Of a stretch of DNA of 64,000 bases, positions 20,840 to 31,718 are shown one piece after another. The DNA comes from Mycosarcoma maydis. Lineage: Eukaryota; Basidiomycota; Ustilaginomycetes; Ustilaginales. The stretch lies in the NCBI RefSeq assembly GCF_000328475.2, contig NC_026489.1:124001-188000 (forward strand), in the 5' to 3' direction. A program made the translations under genes and the position numbers. The first letter of the stretch is position 1; each line of letters opens with the position of its first letter. The notes beneath the pieces were generated by a model. It was not told where the DNA came from, did not search any database, and saw only the letters and a program-made list of their open reading frames with translations.

Positions 20840-22920
20840 TCAACTAACACGGTCATGGTCGGGCAGAGCGGTGACCAGGTAAGCTGAAGTCCAATCGGGA
20901 AGCACCTTGGCGAGTTGGTTGGGCAGGCTTGCACTGCACTCGTGCATAGCTTGCATGAGCCAGCCAAACACGGCTGGCGGCAGGTGGATCGTGTCGGTGA
21001 CTTGTTGGTCTGCTGTTGCTGTAGACACGGTGCGAAAAAAGACCCTACTGCCCTTGCGTACGCTCGCATGCGCGTCTTGCGCCCCGAGGGTGTTCCAACG
21101 ATTCGTCAAAGAAGACGTCAACAGGCAGCGCGAGAACAGCCACAGCTGCACCGCTTCTTCGGTCTGTGTGCCGGATCGGAGCAAGAACCGTCGTGATCCA
21201 TGTGATGCCGCCGAGTACTGTAAGCTGGAGAGTAGCGTCTCGATCCATGTAACCGCACGCCTAGGATAGCGCTCGAGCATGTACTTGTTCAATCTGACCG
21301 TGTTTGGCTCATCAGCTCCCGTTCCAGTGAGGGTTGACGTCTCGCCGAGCTGGCTGCGACACTTTGTGCAGCAAAGAACCTGTTGATCATGCGTCCAAAA
21401 AAACAAAAAGATCAGTGAGTGCGCTCTTCCATAACGCTAGCTGGGAACAAACGAGGAGTAGCTAAGAGAATCAAGCATGTATGTGGAGCCGGGTAGTTGC
21501 GCAACTATGAACCTGTTCAGTGAGCAAGTGTTCTGTTCGTGTTGACCGACCCGCATTGTCGCGACAAGCCTCCTTGACGTCTGCACGTCTGCACGTCTGC
21601 ATGCGCATTTCAGCATTCTTTCGACTCGGCCGCTTGCAACATCTGTGCTGCCTCGGGCGCGCCCACTGCACGGCCCATCAGATCAAGCTCCGAACACGTC
21701 GGCGGACGGCGGAGCCACCTGCTCTGATTGGGTGTGGATGCATGGCGACACGTCCCGCCCAGAGTCACTCGAACGGCAGATCCGAAGAGTCAACCAAAAG
21801 GCACACAGCCGTCGTTGTCCAACCCGAAAGGGCAGGCAAGGCAGCGCTGTTGAAGGATGGCTTGTCACGAATTCATCTTGGACAAACGGTGTATCAGTCG
21901 GACGATGCATTGAGCGCGGAAATCGTCGACTTTCTATCCGGTCCGTATTGTTTTTTGAGGGGCGTTGAGCGTTCGGCTTACCTTGTAGTCGTCGAGATTC
22001 TTTTCAAACGCCACAGCGTCGAAATTCAGCATGTCACGCCCAACAAGCAGATACGTATCTCCAACCCAGCCCGTCGGCATCTGCTGATGGCGCTCAGCTG
22101 GCGTACTGGTATCCGAGATCCTACTGGCAAACCTTACGGCCGTCTGTGTCAAGCTCGCATTCAACTCTTGGTCCGCATGGCACATCCATGCGTCTACCAG
22201 TTCTTCCCACCCTTCTGATGGCAACGCTTTCCATACCACCTCGTTGCTCCCCAACAATCCCTTGACGACCTCTCCCTTTGGTGCTGCTTTCGAGCATACC
22301 GCACAACCCAGTCGAGTAGACGAGAGACATGCTGCCGAAAGCGGGAACTCGACAATGTTCTCCGAACGACATTCCAGTGCTGCTGCACGCTGCTCTGCTT
22401 CGCTCATTATCAATTTCACCCGAGCCACTGCTCCCGAACGCTCCAGCGTCACACGCCCAGACTGGGCCTTGGCTCTATCAGGCAGGCTCATCCTCACCCC
22501 CCTTGCACTGCTTACGTGATGCGCGTCTTGCTTCCGCTTCCTCTCACCACCGCTGCCACTGCTCTCGCTTTTGCTTGCGCTTTCGCTTTCGCTTTCGCAC
22601 GATCCACAAACAAGCACGATATCGTCATGCACCGTTCCAATATACAGCGTGCGACTGAACCCCTGGTCTACATCAACAAGCTCATAGGCGAGCTCAATGC
22701 TACCACCAATCTGCGTTGGCTTTGAACACCAAAGCATCACGGAAAGGCTGCCGAGTGTATGTTGAGCTTCAGCAAAGTAGTCCAGGTCGACATAGTCCAG
22801 GTCGATGTTTTCAGACTGACGAGGCAAAACAGCAGGGTTGGAACGCACAGAAGTGTCAGCGGCGTTGTTGCTCTGAGTGGTAAATAGCGAGTAAACGACC
22901 AGATCGTTTTGGGTGGTAGT

Positions 22921-22971
<51 letters not shown>

Positions 22972-25734
22972 GGCAATAGCGGAAGCACAGACAGAGTCAA
23001 GCACGTCAAAAGGGAGCGTGAACGGGGACGCGGCAGACTTACACTGACGGAGAGGCGAAAGCAGCTGTTCGCGGGGCGTAGGAGGCTGGGGATGATCGGC
23101 TGCAAATGTGACACTTGGTTTCGAATGCAGGCCGCTGAATCCGTGTTTAAAGGCCACAGGCGAGACTGGCGTAAGCGGCGATCTGGGCCACGTCGGTGTC
23201 GCCGGGTCCGAACGGTCGGAACGGTCCGAAGTGAGCTGAGAGCTGCGACGCGAAGAGATACGGCTCGCGCCGCCGCTGCTCCAACTCGCGGGGCTGCGAG
23301 GCGGATCCGTGGACATGATCGACGATCTGTGGTTGGACCTGGTGGTGTCGATTGAGGCAAACGTGTAATCGTCTAGCATGCTGTCTTCTTCCTCTTCGAC
23401 GCTCGTGCGATGCCCCAGACTCGCATCGCGTCCGCGCGGGGTATCATCGGAAAAGTCAATGGCACGGAAGCGCGTCTGCAAGGCGAATCGATTTGCACTG
23501 CGCAAATCGCCGACGCTATTCTTGCGTGGCTTGCCATCGTTAAATAGGCTGGTAAGTCCATCGGCAATGTCCGACTTGGCGCGTGAATCGTGGGTAGTAG
23601 CACGACAATGACGGGCTGTCATGTCACCGCTCGGGCCACATTCGGCAACACTATGGGGAGTCACACTGGTATCCTCCTTGCGCTTGACCTCGTAGATGGA
23701 AGCACGACGAAGTGTTTTTCCGAGACTGGTCAACGACATCTTGCGTGCAAACACGTTGGGAATCAGCGAGCTTCGACGCGATGACGAGGCGCTGTGCATC
23801 GAAACAGGTGTGACGGGTGTGACGGGCGTGATGGGCGTGATGGGCGTCTTGGGCGTCTTGGGCGTCTTGGGCACATAGCTCTCGGACAGAGCCGCTTGGT
23901 CGGCCGCCTTGGCGGGTGGCGTGGCAACAGCCGACACTTGCTCAGGTACAGTAATCTGAGATAGAGGCGGCGGCGCCGAACGAGAAGCGCAGCGACCGGG
24001 CGGGTCGCAGCGCTGATTGTCCATGCGCTTGGAGCTCGACTCGGCAAGGCGTCCGATTAAGTTGTGCAGCTGTGCGTCGCGCTGCTCTTGGGGGGAGAGA
24101 GCACGCTGGTTTTCGAGCTGAGGCATGACACTGGACAGACGATCAATGGAGCTCTCTACCATGGCGAGGTCCTCGCGTGTGCGAGCCGCATAGGCACTGT
24201 TCTGAGCGGCGAGCTTGGCGCGACGTCGCTCGAGCAGTGTAGGCGTCTCGATCGGCTTTTTTGCGTCGGTCGCAAAGCCGCCGACGGTAGCGGCAGCATT
24301 CTGGTTATAGTGCGGCAAGTCGTCAGGCGCTGAGACATGGTGCGATCCGAGAGCCTTGTTGTCCAAGCAGACATGGTTCATGGCGTCGTAGCCAGGAGCA
24401 GCATCCGAGGCATAGCCGGGCAAAGTGGTGCTTACAACGCTATCCGTCTGTACCGAGAAGCGTTTGTGGTTGGGCAATGCGGTCGAATCGGACCTTTCAG
24501 CAAAGGAAGCAGCACCGGAAGCCTGGTCAGAACGAGGCGATGGCGGTGTGATCAACCCCAAGGCAGAAGGGCGGTGTGCGTAGTGGGCCTCTAGAGTAAA
24601 GTTGATGGCCTTGGCGCTAGATGGCTGTCGAACGGTGGCCATCTCAAAGGTGGAGCCATCAACGTGCTGCTGCTCAGGCACATGCGGTGCTACAGGCGGT
24701 GTTGGCAACGCAGCTTTACGAGTCTGAGCCACGTCGAGCATGTGCTTGTGCTGCTGCAAAAGATCGCAACTGGCTGTCGAAATAGCTTCGTCCGAAGAGG
24801 TAGAGACGGTGGTGCACGACTGGCTGGAGCCAATCGAAGTGCGCGACAACCGCCGGTGGTAGCTCGGCTGAGGCGAATGGTGCGATGGCGGAGGAAGCAT
24901 GGAACGACGACGCGGCGCAGCGAGGCTTCGTGGCGTTCGAGGAGGACTCTCCAAGGCGGCACGCGAGAGACGACGTTGGGTGGTGAAGAGCTCGTGAACA
25001 AGCGAAGAGAGATGGGTGAGCATGCTGGCTTGGTGAGCATGCTCTACGTCGGCGAGCGCAAATTTGAGCCTATCGACGAGCAAGACGAGACGATCGGCAT
25101 CCGACATCTGGCTGATGCCGGGGAGTGTGGTAGGCGAGCGTGCAAAGGTAGGAGATAAAGGAGCACTGTGACCGGCGATAAGACGGAGCGAAGCAAACAT
25201 ATCGTCGAGGATCTGAGTGATGGTAGTGTCGGGCACAGCACTTGTGCAAGTGCGGTCAAAGTGCACCTCGGCGATCGAGTTGAGGATCGACTGAAGCTGC
25301 TCAAGCTGCTGGTTGCGAACGTCACGAAGGGCGTCGTATTGCGCCACTGGATCGCATTCGCTATTGTCTACTTCGGTATCGACGATTTCCTCGAGCTCAT
25401 CCTGGTCGTGGCTGGCGTTACTGCCTGTGCTGGGATAGCAAGAGTTTGTGGGCGAGCTAGATGGCAAGTTGGCCTCATCGGTTGATGAGCATTGGCGGCT
25501 GCGTATTGCTTGAGCGTGATTGTGAGCTGCCATGGCAAACTGCTGCTGCAGTGCCATTGGACTGGGGAGATTGTCCTCTGGTTCGTGGGTTGGTACCGAG
25601 GGCAAGAGAATAAAGTCGTGGGTGCGGATGATGGTAGGGGACTTGGGGGTGATGGGCGCATTCGAGAGGTCGGGCGAGCGACGCGGAGGGTTGGACGAGA
25701 GGCGCTTTGGCCTCTGCAACTCGAGGGTAGCCAT
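20840..25734 (-). CDS. Large disordered protein with C-terminal UBE3D/HECT_2-like E3 ubiquitin ligase domain
   Basis: Two exons: 25734-21982 and 21379-20840, intron 21380-21981 (GTAAGC..CAACAG, phase 0), giving 1430 residues. The frame is open upstream of 25734, but without an ATG; MATLELQRPKRL is the natural start and a TATA-like box lies 170 bp before it. Residues 1 to about 960 are mostly Ser/Pro/Thr-rich, with helical islands (LEQLQSILNSIAEV; LVLLVDRLKFALADVEHAHQ; REDLAMVESSIDRLSSVMPQ), PKTP/ITP/VTP repeats near 620-645 and a poly-Ala run. From about 975 the sequence matches the HECT-like E2-binding family (UBE3D): RLGCAVC, LPSEGWEELVDAWMCH, GDTYLLVG and, across the splice, VLCCTKCRSQLGET, then VRLNKYML. 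The paired Cys motifs and Trp-Cys-His block are family hallmarks. The role of the N-terminal part is unknown. Confidence 0.8.
21380..21981 (-). other. 602-bp intron within the UBE3D-like domain
   Basis: Donor AAG|GTAAGC at 21982/21981 and acceptor CAACAG|GTT at 21380/21379 keep phase and join FEKNLDDYK to VLCCTKCRSQLG. It is three to seven times longer than the other introns seen here (81-198 bp). It contains three tandem ACGTCTGC units near 21577-21600 and no recognisable exon or RNA gene. Confidence 0.75.
22921..22972 (-). repeat. Coding CAG/GCT trinucleotide repeat (poly-Ala)
   Basis: About 17 uninterrupted CAG units on the plus strand, read on the minus strand as GCT codons giving an Ala run near residues 920-940 of the UBE3D-like protein. 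The purity suggests recent slippage and strain-to-strain length variation. Confidence 0.9.
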
Positions 25735-25902
25735 GTTGTGTGTGCTTAGTATGCTATCAAGATGGATGAGATCCAAGGAGATCCGAGGCGCGCCAGAGTG
25801 ACACGGCCAGAGCGAGATGGAGAGGACGATGGAGGGAGAAGAAGCGAGGGATGGAAGAAGGGGAGGTTCGCCGACGATGGGAAGGAGAATGAGCGTCGGG
25901 GG

Positions 25903-25909
25903 TATATAT
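25903..25909 (-). promoter_or_regulatory. TATA-like element of the UBE3D-domain gene
   Basis: CCATATATACC on the minus strand, about 170 bp upstream of the ATG at 25734. It supports that ATG over longer upstream readings of the frame, which begin with non-ATG codons. Confidence 0.45.
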
Positions 25910-26843
25910 GGAGCAAGGAATGCAGGATAAAGGTGGCGTTGAGAAACAGATTGTCGGAGAGAAGCAGATGAGTCGAGATCCAGGGGACGCAGAGGCGGTG
26001 ACTGATTGTTGGCTTGACTGGCTGGCTGGTCGGCTATGGAGAAGGGTGCAGACGGACCAAGCAAGCTAGGATGTGTGAGATGAAACCAAGATCTTGGTCG
26101 AACGATGAATCGGATGGCTACGGCATAGAATAGCCGACAAGAGCGACTAAATTGGAGCGCTTGGCTGAACGCAGAAGATGAGATAGAGTTGAACGCGAGA
26201 GAAGGCCAACGTTTTGTCTGAGGCCAAATTTGTATGGCTTGGCGAAAGGGGCAGAGATGGACGACCGAGGCTTGGGAGGAGGGAGAGGACGAAGCTGGTG
26301 GACGACGAAATGCTGGGCGTCAAAAGCCGGGCGTGGGATGGATGGCAAATCACAGAATGCAAGAGGCGGACGAAAGAAGGACGACGCCGAGGGGGAAAAC
26401 GAAACGTCGATGCGGTACGGCGATCCAAAACCCCAATCCAGGCGAGAGAAGCGTGAAGTGGTGAGTGGCGGAAAGCTTTCTGACAGATGTGTATTGGTTG
26501 TCAAGCGCTAAACGCGCATTGAGACCAAGGCGCGAGGATGCGGACGTTTTTGCTCGCAATGCGGAGATCATAGATCGCACGGCAGAGATGGGTGAGACAC
26601 AGCAACATGAGGTCCAACGCGGTAGTGGCGGCGGCACTTGCAGCAGCGACAGCAGCAACGGAAGCAACGGCGACTCGAGTGTCGGCATACAATCACCACT
26701 TACGATTGGAACGGAGCTACGATGGATCTGGACGAGACAGGTGTCAATAACGAACAAAGAGCGGAAGTGCAATCACGAATAGCACGAGAAGCAGCACAGA
26801 ACAGAGAGCAAGAAGAAAATCAGAGAAAGAAACAAAAAGGGCA

Positions 26844-26854
26844 CTAACCCTAAC
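26844..26854 (+). other. Telomere-template-like 11-mer CTAACCCTAAC
   Basis: CTAACCCTAAC matches almost two units of the complement of TTAGGG, the same string that forms the template of vertebrate telomerase RNA. It stands alone in non-coding DNA, 1.1 kb upstream of the divergent UBE3D-domain gene. It could equally be chance or a short interstitial telomeric scrap. Confidence 0.2.
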
Positions 26855-28168
26855 TAGGGCTCGGCGTGGTTTAAACTCAGCATGCACGCAGTGTTATTAA
26901 TATTATAAGTCAAGTTAACTTTAGTTGTAACATTTCTTCGTGCTTTGCACCATGACAAAGCACAAAGGGACGTGTGACGATGGAGCACCAAAAATTTACA
27001 GTATCATGATCAACAGCTATTCACGGTTCGTGATGACTTGAATCAAATTTTTACATCTGTCGAAACGCACGCCCAAGGTTCGCGTGCTCATGCGCGGGTG
27101 CGGGTATGGGTATGGGTGCCTGGTAGGTAGAAGGTGAACACGGAATGATTCGCCACTTTTTTTAGACGGCTCATGTGCGCTCCGCAGATGGAGCCATTCC
27201 TAAGTGACACCACTAGACGCCACAACAGAGCCAAATTAAATAAGATAGTCAAACATCTGGTAAGACCCTTGCATTCGTTGACGAGCATCTACACGACACG
27301 GCGAGATCATTGACGGCTGATACAGGTGCAGCGCTGCGCTGCGACGTGCGACGTGCAAAGTTTGGTTAGAAACCCGCAAAGACAAAGGGTAGCATTCGTG
27401 ATTCGTGATTTCGTGATTCGGGATTGCACCAGTCGAACGTGCCTGGAAGCTTGCTCGTGTCCATTTGTGCGACCAGGGTGAATTGAATTCCACGACGACT
27501 TGGGGCTTTGTCGCTCTTTCACTCGTTACTCACCACTGTGACTTGTCTCACAAGATTCCCAGAACAGTCGGGTAAGACACAGATAGGAGAGAAGCCTTCC
27601 TTAGTGCCTTTATTGGCGGGAAGCCTGTGCGCGAAGCAAGCCATCACCTGTCGATGCACAAGTGTCAGATCTGACTGTGCCTCTTCTGACGACTTTGGCT
27701 TCGGCTAGCCGGTGCACCTCGAGCCAAACTTGTACTTGGGCGGCTCGGTGTCTGAATCTTTGAACTCTACCATATCAAGAAACGGAAAAGGGGCGTCAAA
27801 AGCTGTTTGCGGGGACGGCGGTGTGCTGGTTACCATGGATGAAACCGCTGGGCTGCTGCTCCCAGCTTCAGTGTGCTCTGGGTTTGAACGCGGTTCGATA
27901 CTGTGTGTGTCTGTAGGATGTCCGAATGCGATTCGTGATCATGGTGACAGGGTGAACGCACGTTGACCACTAAGATTCACCCAAAACAGATCGCGTCCAA
28001 AGGCTAGTCGTGAATATCAAGGCTCTTTGACTAAGTATACTTTTGCCCGAGAGTCAAAGTCGTGAGTGTCGCGCCTGTGAGTTTCACCGCAAGCGGAATT
28101 TGCAAGCCATCACGAATCGTGAATTACAAAAAGGGGCAAATGGAGGCGAAGAGGGGAAAATAAATAAT

Positions 28169-28192
28169 TATATATATATATATATATATATA
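28169..28192. repeat. (TA)12 microsatellite
   Basis: Twelve uninterrupted TA units in AT-rich non-coding DNA. Confidence 0.95.
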
Positions 28193-28542
28193 ATAAACAA
28201 AAAAGGGAACAGAATTCGTGATTGTGATTGTTACTCCCACATGAAATTCACACAAACGCCGTGTCGGGAGTTCAAAGTGGCACTTTGGATGTTTCGATGA
28301 ATTCACGATTCGTGATTGTGAATCGCAGCGCGTGTTCGTCTCTCGTTTCCCTTTCTTCTCTTTTCTCTTTTCTTTCCGCGATACAGATCAAAGCATCTCT
28401 GTCTGACGTTGCTGCGGGCGAAGCGAATGCAATTAATCGTGACAGCGACAGCCTCTTTCGTCCATCGCTTTTCTCTTCTCATTCACGATTCTTGCGGCGA
28501 GGTGCAGCAATCACGAATCGAGTATGAAATCTGAACGGCCAA

Positions 28543-28642
28543 TTTCTGCTTTCTGCTTTCTGCTTTCTGCTTTCTGCTTTCTGCTTTCTGCTTTCTGCTT
28601 TCTGCTTTCTGCTTTCTGCTTTCTGCTTTCTGCTTTCTGCTT
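28543..28642. repeat. CTGCTTT minisatellite, about 14 copies
   Basis: A near-perfect tandem array with a 7-bp unit spanning about 100 bp, degenerating at the right end (CTTCCGGCTTTCC). Open in several frames because the unit has no stop, which produces artefactual repetitive ORFs on both strands. Confidence 0.95.
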
Positions 28643-28839
28643 CCGGCTTTCCTGCTTCACTGGGTCCGAATATTTGGTTGTCAGCCATCGTCCATCGTCC
28701 CACTCTGCAACATCCACGATTCTTCCGACACACGTCAAGCACTGAGATTGGCGTGCTGAAGTTGGGTTGTGAGAATGACGTATTCCAGTTGTGAGTTGCC
28801 GCCCGATTTCGAGCAATTTGAGCAATTTGCGCACAGCTT

Positions 28840-28870
28840 TCGTGATTCGTGATTCGTGATTCGTGATTCA
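28840..28870. repeat. TCGTGAT heptamer tandem (four units)
   Basis: CGTGATT repeated four times in direct tandem, ending in GTGATTCAC. A clear example of the exact 7-bp periodicity of the dispersed family. Confidence 0.9.
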
Positions 28871-29914
28871 CCGTCAGCCAGGGCAACTAATCTGAACATC
28901 AATAACCGAAGCGTCTTGACGTTGCACCAATGTAGTGGAACTAGCGCAATACGCCCTCGTTAGACTAGGAACCAGTGCTCAGATGCAAGTCTCTGCTATG
29001 GTAGAGACTACATTCGGTGGCAGAATCACAAATGGGCGGGTTTCAACATTCACACTCGTGAACAAGTTCGTGCTACTGTAATTGTCTTCCGTCGGTTATT
29101 TGGGCGAGGCACAAGCGTGAATCGTGAATCGTGAATAGTGAATGCAATGACATCTCAGACATGAATTAACTTTAGACAGAACTTGGATGCTTCCACTCGT
29201 CACTTTACGCTGCGTTGCATGCGTTGCAATCGCACAGCCACCACCAATCAAGCATGGCGTCAATATGGAGAGGGAATCGTGAATCCATCAGCTAACTTAC
29301 CAAGTTTCTATTCATGATTCACATTCACGGTTCTAATCGTGACTTATTCCTAGATTCACGATTGGAATCTCGTATTAACAAATCGCCATGCCTCCGCAGC
29401 TACGTTACTGTAAGTTATCACGGCGAAACGAACCCTAATTCGCAATCACGACTCACCTCAATGCGCACTAGTTCGTGATTAACTTGAGCTTAGCGTAGAA
29501 CGCTTTGTTTTTCGTTTTGATTTTTGGCGCGACACACTAAATTAACACGCTCTGCAGCTGTCTGAGGTCGTCGTCTGTCGTGTGTCCACAGCCATGTGTC
29601 ACAGTCGTGAGTCGTGAATCGTGAATGTGCCCTTGTGGCTGTCACTCGTGACTGGTGTGACACACAACACACTCGTGACTAAGAACTACTTGGACCACAT
29701 GTTACCATTTTGGCCCTACGCCCCACACTTGCGACTATCCAGCCTTGTCTCACCAGCAAAACCCCTTTGTCAGGCGGTGGTGAGCGACAAATCAGCCAGG
29801 CGCATCAGCACCCTGGATCTTGAGTTACAGTGACAGTGCGCTCACTTTGATTGTGCAATATACACTCTCATACGCAGTCGACGTCGTCCACGGCTGTGCG
29901 TGCGTCGATGAGAT

Positions 29915-29925
29915 GGGTTAGGGTT
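29915..29925 (-). other. Short telomere-like string GGGTTAGGGTT
   Basis: Eleven bases of TTAGGG-type sequence on the plus strand inside the gene-poor region. Too short to call an interstitial telomere. Confidence 0.25.
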
Positions 29926-31211
29926 TCATACACAATGCGTGATATGCTGCTCGACGCTGTCCTCCACCTCTCGATTTCTAGCGCGACAAGTCTGGCGACA
30001 GGAGCGCAAGATACAGTACGTTGTTCAGCTAAACAACTCGGCGAGTGGAAGAAGTAGCAGTCGCAAGTTTGCTCGCAGAAGTATCGAGCTTTTCACGGCC
30101 AGCAACGAGCGTGTTGAGCGGCAGCAGCACTCACAGTCGAGCAAATGAGAAACACTCTCTGACACTTGCAAGAATCTCGTCTGACCGCTCACATCTGTTG
30201 GTTCGGCAAGCGCCTGATTCGGTCGGATGGTACTGTACAGTACAGCGTAGCTTGTAGCTCATCACGCTCAGCTGCTTGGCCGTGGAGCTAACTTACAGTA
30301 TCTAGGTAACGTTAAGTTCCAAGAGCTTGCAAAGCGGTGGAGAGCATATTATATAATAGCGTGTAAGCCAACTCGTGACGGGTGACTCTCGTGACTGTCG
30401 CTTTTCTTCCACTCGCGACTCACGACTCGCACGCTGTTTATTACTAGAGATAGTTAAGTCACGAGTAGAATGGTTTTCATGTCTGATATTCACGATTTCG
30501 TGATTCGTGATTCGTGATTGTTCACGCGTGAGCTTGGCGAGATGCGACGTTTTTTCGCCGAGCTGCGTTTGAACCTCGCTTTTCCGGCGGCTGCGCATTG
30601 TATGCACTGTGCAGATCAACACGAATCGTGAATGTGAGTGTGAATCGTGAATGGGAATCACTCACATTCACGAATGACAAATGTGAATACACACACCAAG
30701 TTAAGCATTCCGTCAACGTCGTCTAAACTACAATCACGAACGTGGAACACTGTTGATGGCAGTACAGTACATCGAGTAGTCACAAGTGACAGCTAAGCAA
30801 TGTGGTCAAGATAAGTAAGTGGGTCTCAAGAGCTAATGGCGTGGGCGACGAGGCAGCACAGTCACAGGTGGGACAAAAGGTTGACATGCAGCCCAACTTT
30901 TGTCCGAGTCTAGACATCGGTCGATATAGCCATGGCTCGGTTCTTGACTTGCACCTTTGATCTTCACCACCACCGCACTTGTTCTTTCCCGCTGCCTCTC
31001 CCTTCCGTACTCCTTGGCTCCTTACACGCTTCTTGACTACAAGCTCAGGTCTTCCTACAACAGCCACATTCGTTAGCGTCCAGTCCGATTCCTCTCCTAT
31101 AGCTGTCAACATAAGCAACTTGACCCTGACCTCTCACTCGACAAGCAGCTTGATTTCATTCGAAACACTCTCTTTAGCAACGCCGTGCTCATCGACAAAA
31201 CATCCAACAAG

Positions 31212-31718
31212 ATGGCTCGCTTCCTCTCCCTGCTTGGCACCCTCTTTGCGGTGTGCACCACGTTTGCACTGGCTCAAGCTTCCAATGACGATCCTCGCGG
31301 AAAGATCCTGTACGTCAACTATCCCAGCTGTGACTACTATCAATGCCAGGTGACGTGGCACCCAGGCCAGGCCACCTACGTTAACTGGATCAATGCGCCC
31401 AAAGGGGGTCTGCGCATTCAGCTCGAACCACAAGAAGGCACTACTGGGCTGCGAACATACACGCTCACAGACAAAGTGGGCAGCGTTCATGGTTGGAGCC
31501 AGCACAAGTGTAACGACATGGGCACCGGCGAAAAATGTGGAAGATTCGACTTTGTCTTGCCGAGCTCCGTCACGCCCGGTCGGTACCAGATTGTCGTGAC
31601 CAGCTTGGCTCATCCGGACAAGTACATCGGTTACACCGACACGGTCAAGGTCGTCAACGCCAAGTCGAAAGCAAAGGGCAAGCGACACGTTATGCAGAGG
31701 CTGCAACAGAGCGACTAG
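31212..31718 (+). CDS. Small secreted Kre9/KNH1-like protein
   Basis: 168 residues, single exon. The ATG at 31212 gives a clear signal peptide (MARFLSLLGTLFAVCTTFAL, cleavage likely after ALA near residue 22); an upstream in-frame stretch only adds residues before it. The mature part has the beta-sandwich pattern of the Kre9/KNH N-terminal domain: GKILYVNYPSC, CQVTWHPGQATYVNW, LRIQLEPQEG, GRFDFVLPSSVTPGRYQIV, and GYTDTVKVV. Four cysteines in the mature chain (SCDYYQC, HKCND, EKCGR) could form two disulfides. There is no GPI or membrane segment at the basic C-terminus, so it is probably released or wall-bound. The role in cell-wall glucan or in host contact is inference. It stands alone at the edge of a gene-poor region. 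Confidence 0.85.
   Translation: MARFLSLLGTLFAVCTTFALAQASNDDPRGKILYVNYPSCDYYQCQVTWHPGQATYVNWINAPKGGLRIQLEPQEGTTGLRTYTLTDKVGSVHGWSQHKCNDMGTGEKCGRFDFVLPSSVTPGRYQIVVTSLAHPDKYIGYTDTVKVVNAKSKAKGKRHVMQRLQQSD

Larger units (their letters stand above)
25735..31211. other. Gene-poor intergenic region of about 5.5 kb
   Basis: No ORF longer than about 140 codons shows a recognisable domain. The first 800 bp are upstream sequence of the UBE3D-domain gene. The rest carries TCGTGAn clusters (27394-27420, 28300-28325, 28840-28870, 29116-29143, 30488-30520, 30620-30675), a TA microsatellite, a CTGCTTT minisatellite, telomere-like strings at 26844 and 29915, and many short inverted motifs. The last 250 bp before 31212 are pyrimidine-rich, like a fungal promoter and leader. 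Confidence 0.6.

Noticed and set aside
22737..23360. 207-codon minus-strand ORF with long Leu run
   Set aside because: Out-of-frame reading of the GCT repeat in the UBE3D-domain gene.
25735..26064. N-terminal extension of the UBE3D-domain protein
   Set aside because: The longer frame starts at a TTG codon and covers a TATA-like box, so it is promoter and leader DNA.
27880..27925. GGTTCGATA resembling a tRNA B box
   Set aside because: No matching A box or cloverleaf can be drawn around it.
28479..28886. Repetitive ORFs with SRKQKAE units
   Set aside because: Produced by translating the CTGCTTT minisatellite, which has no stop in any frame.
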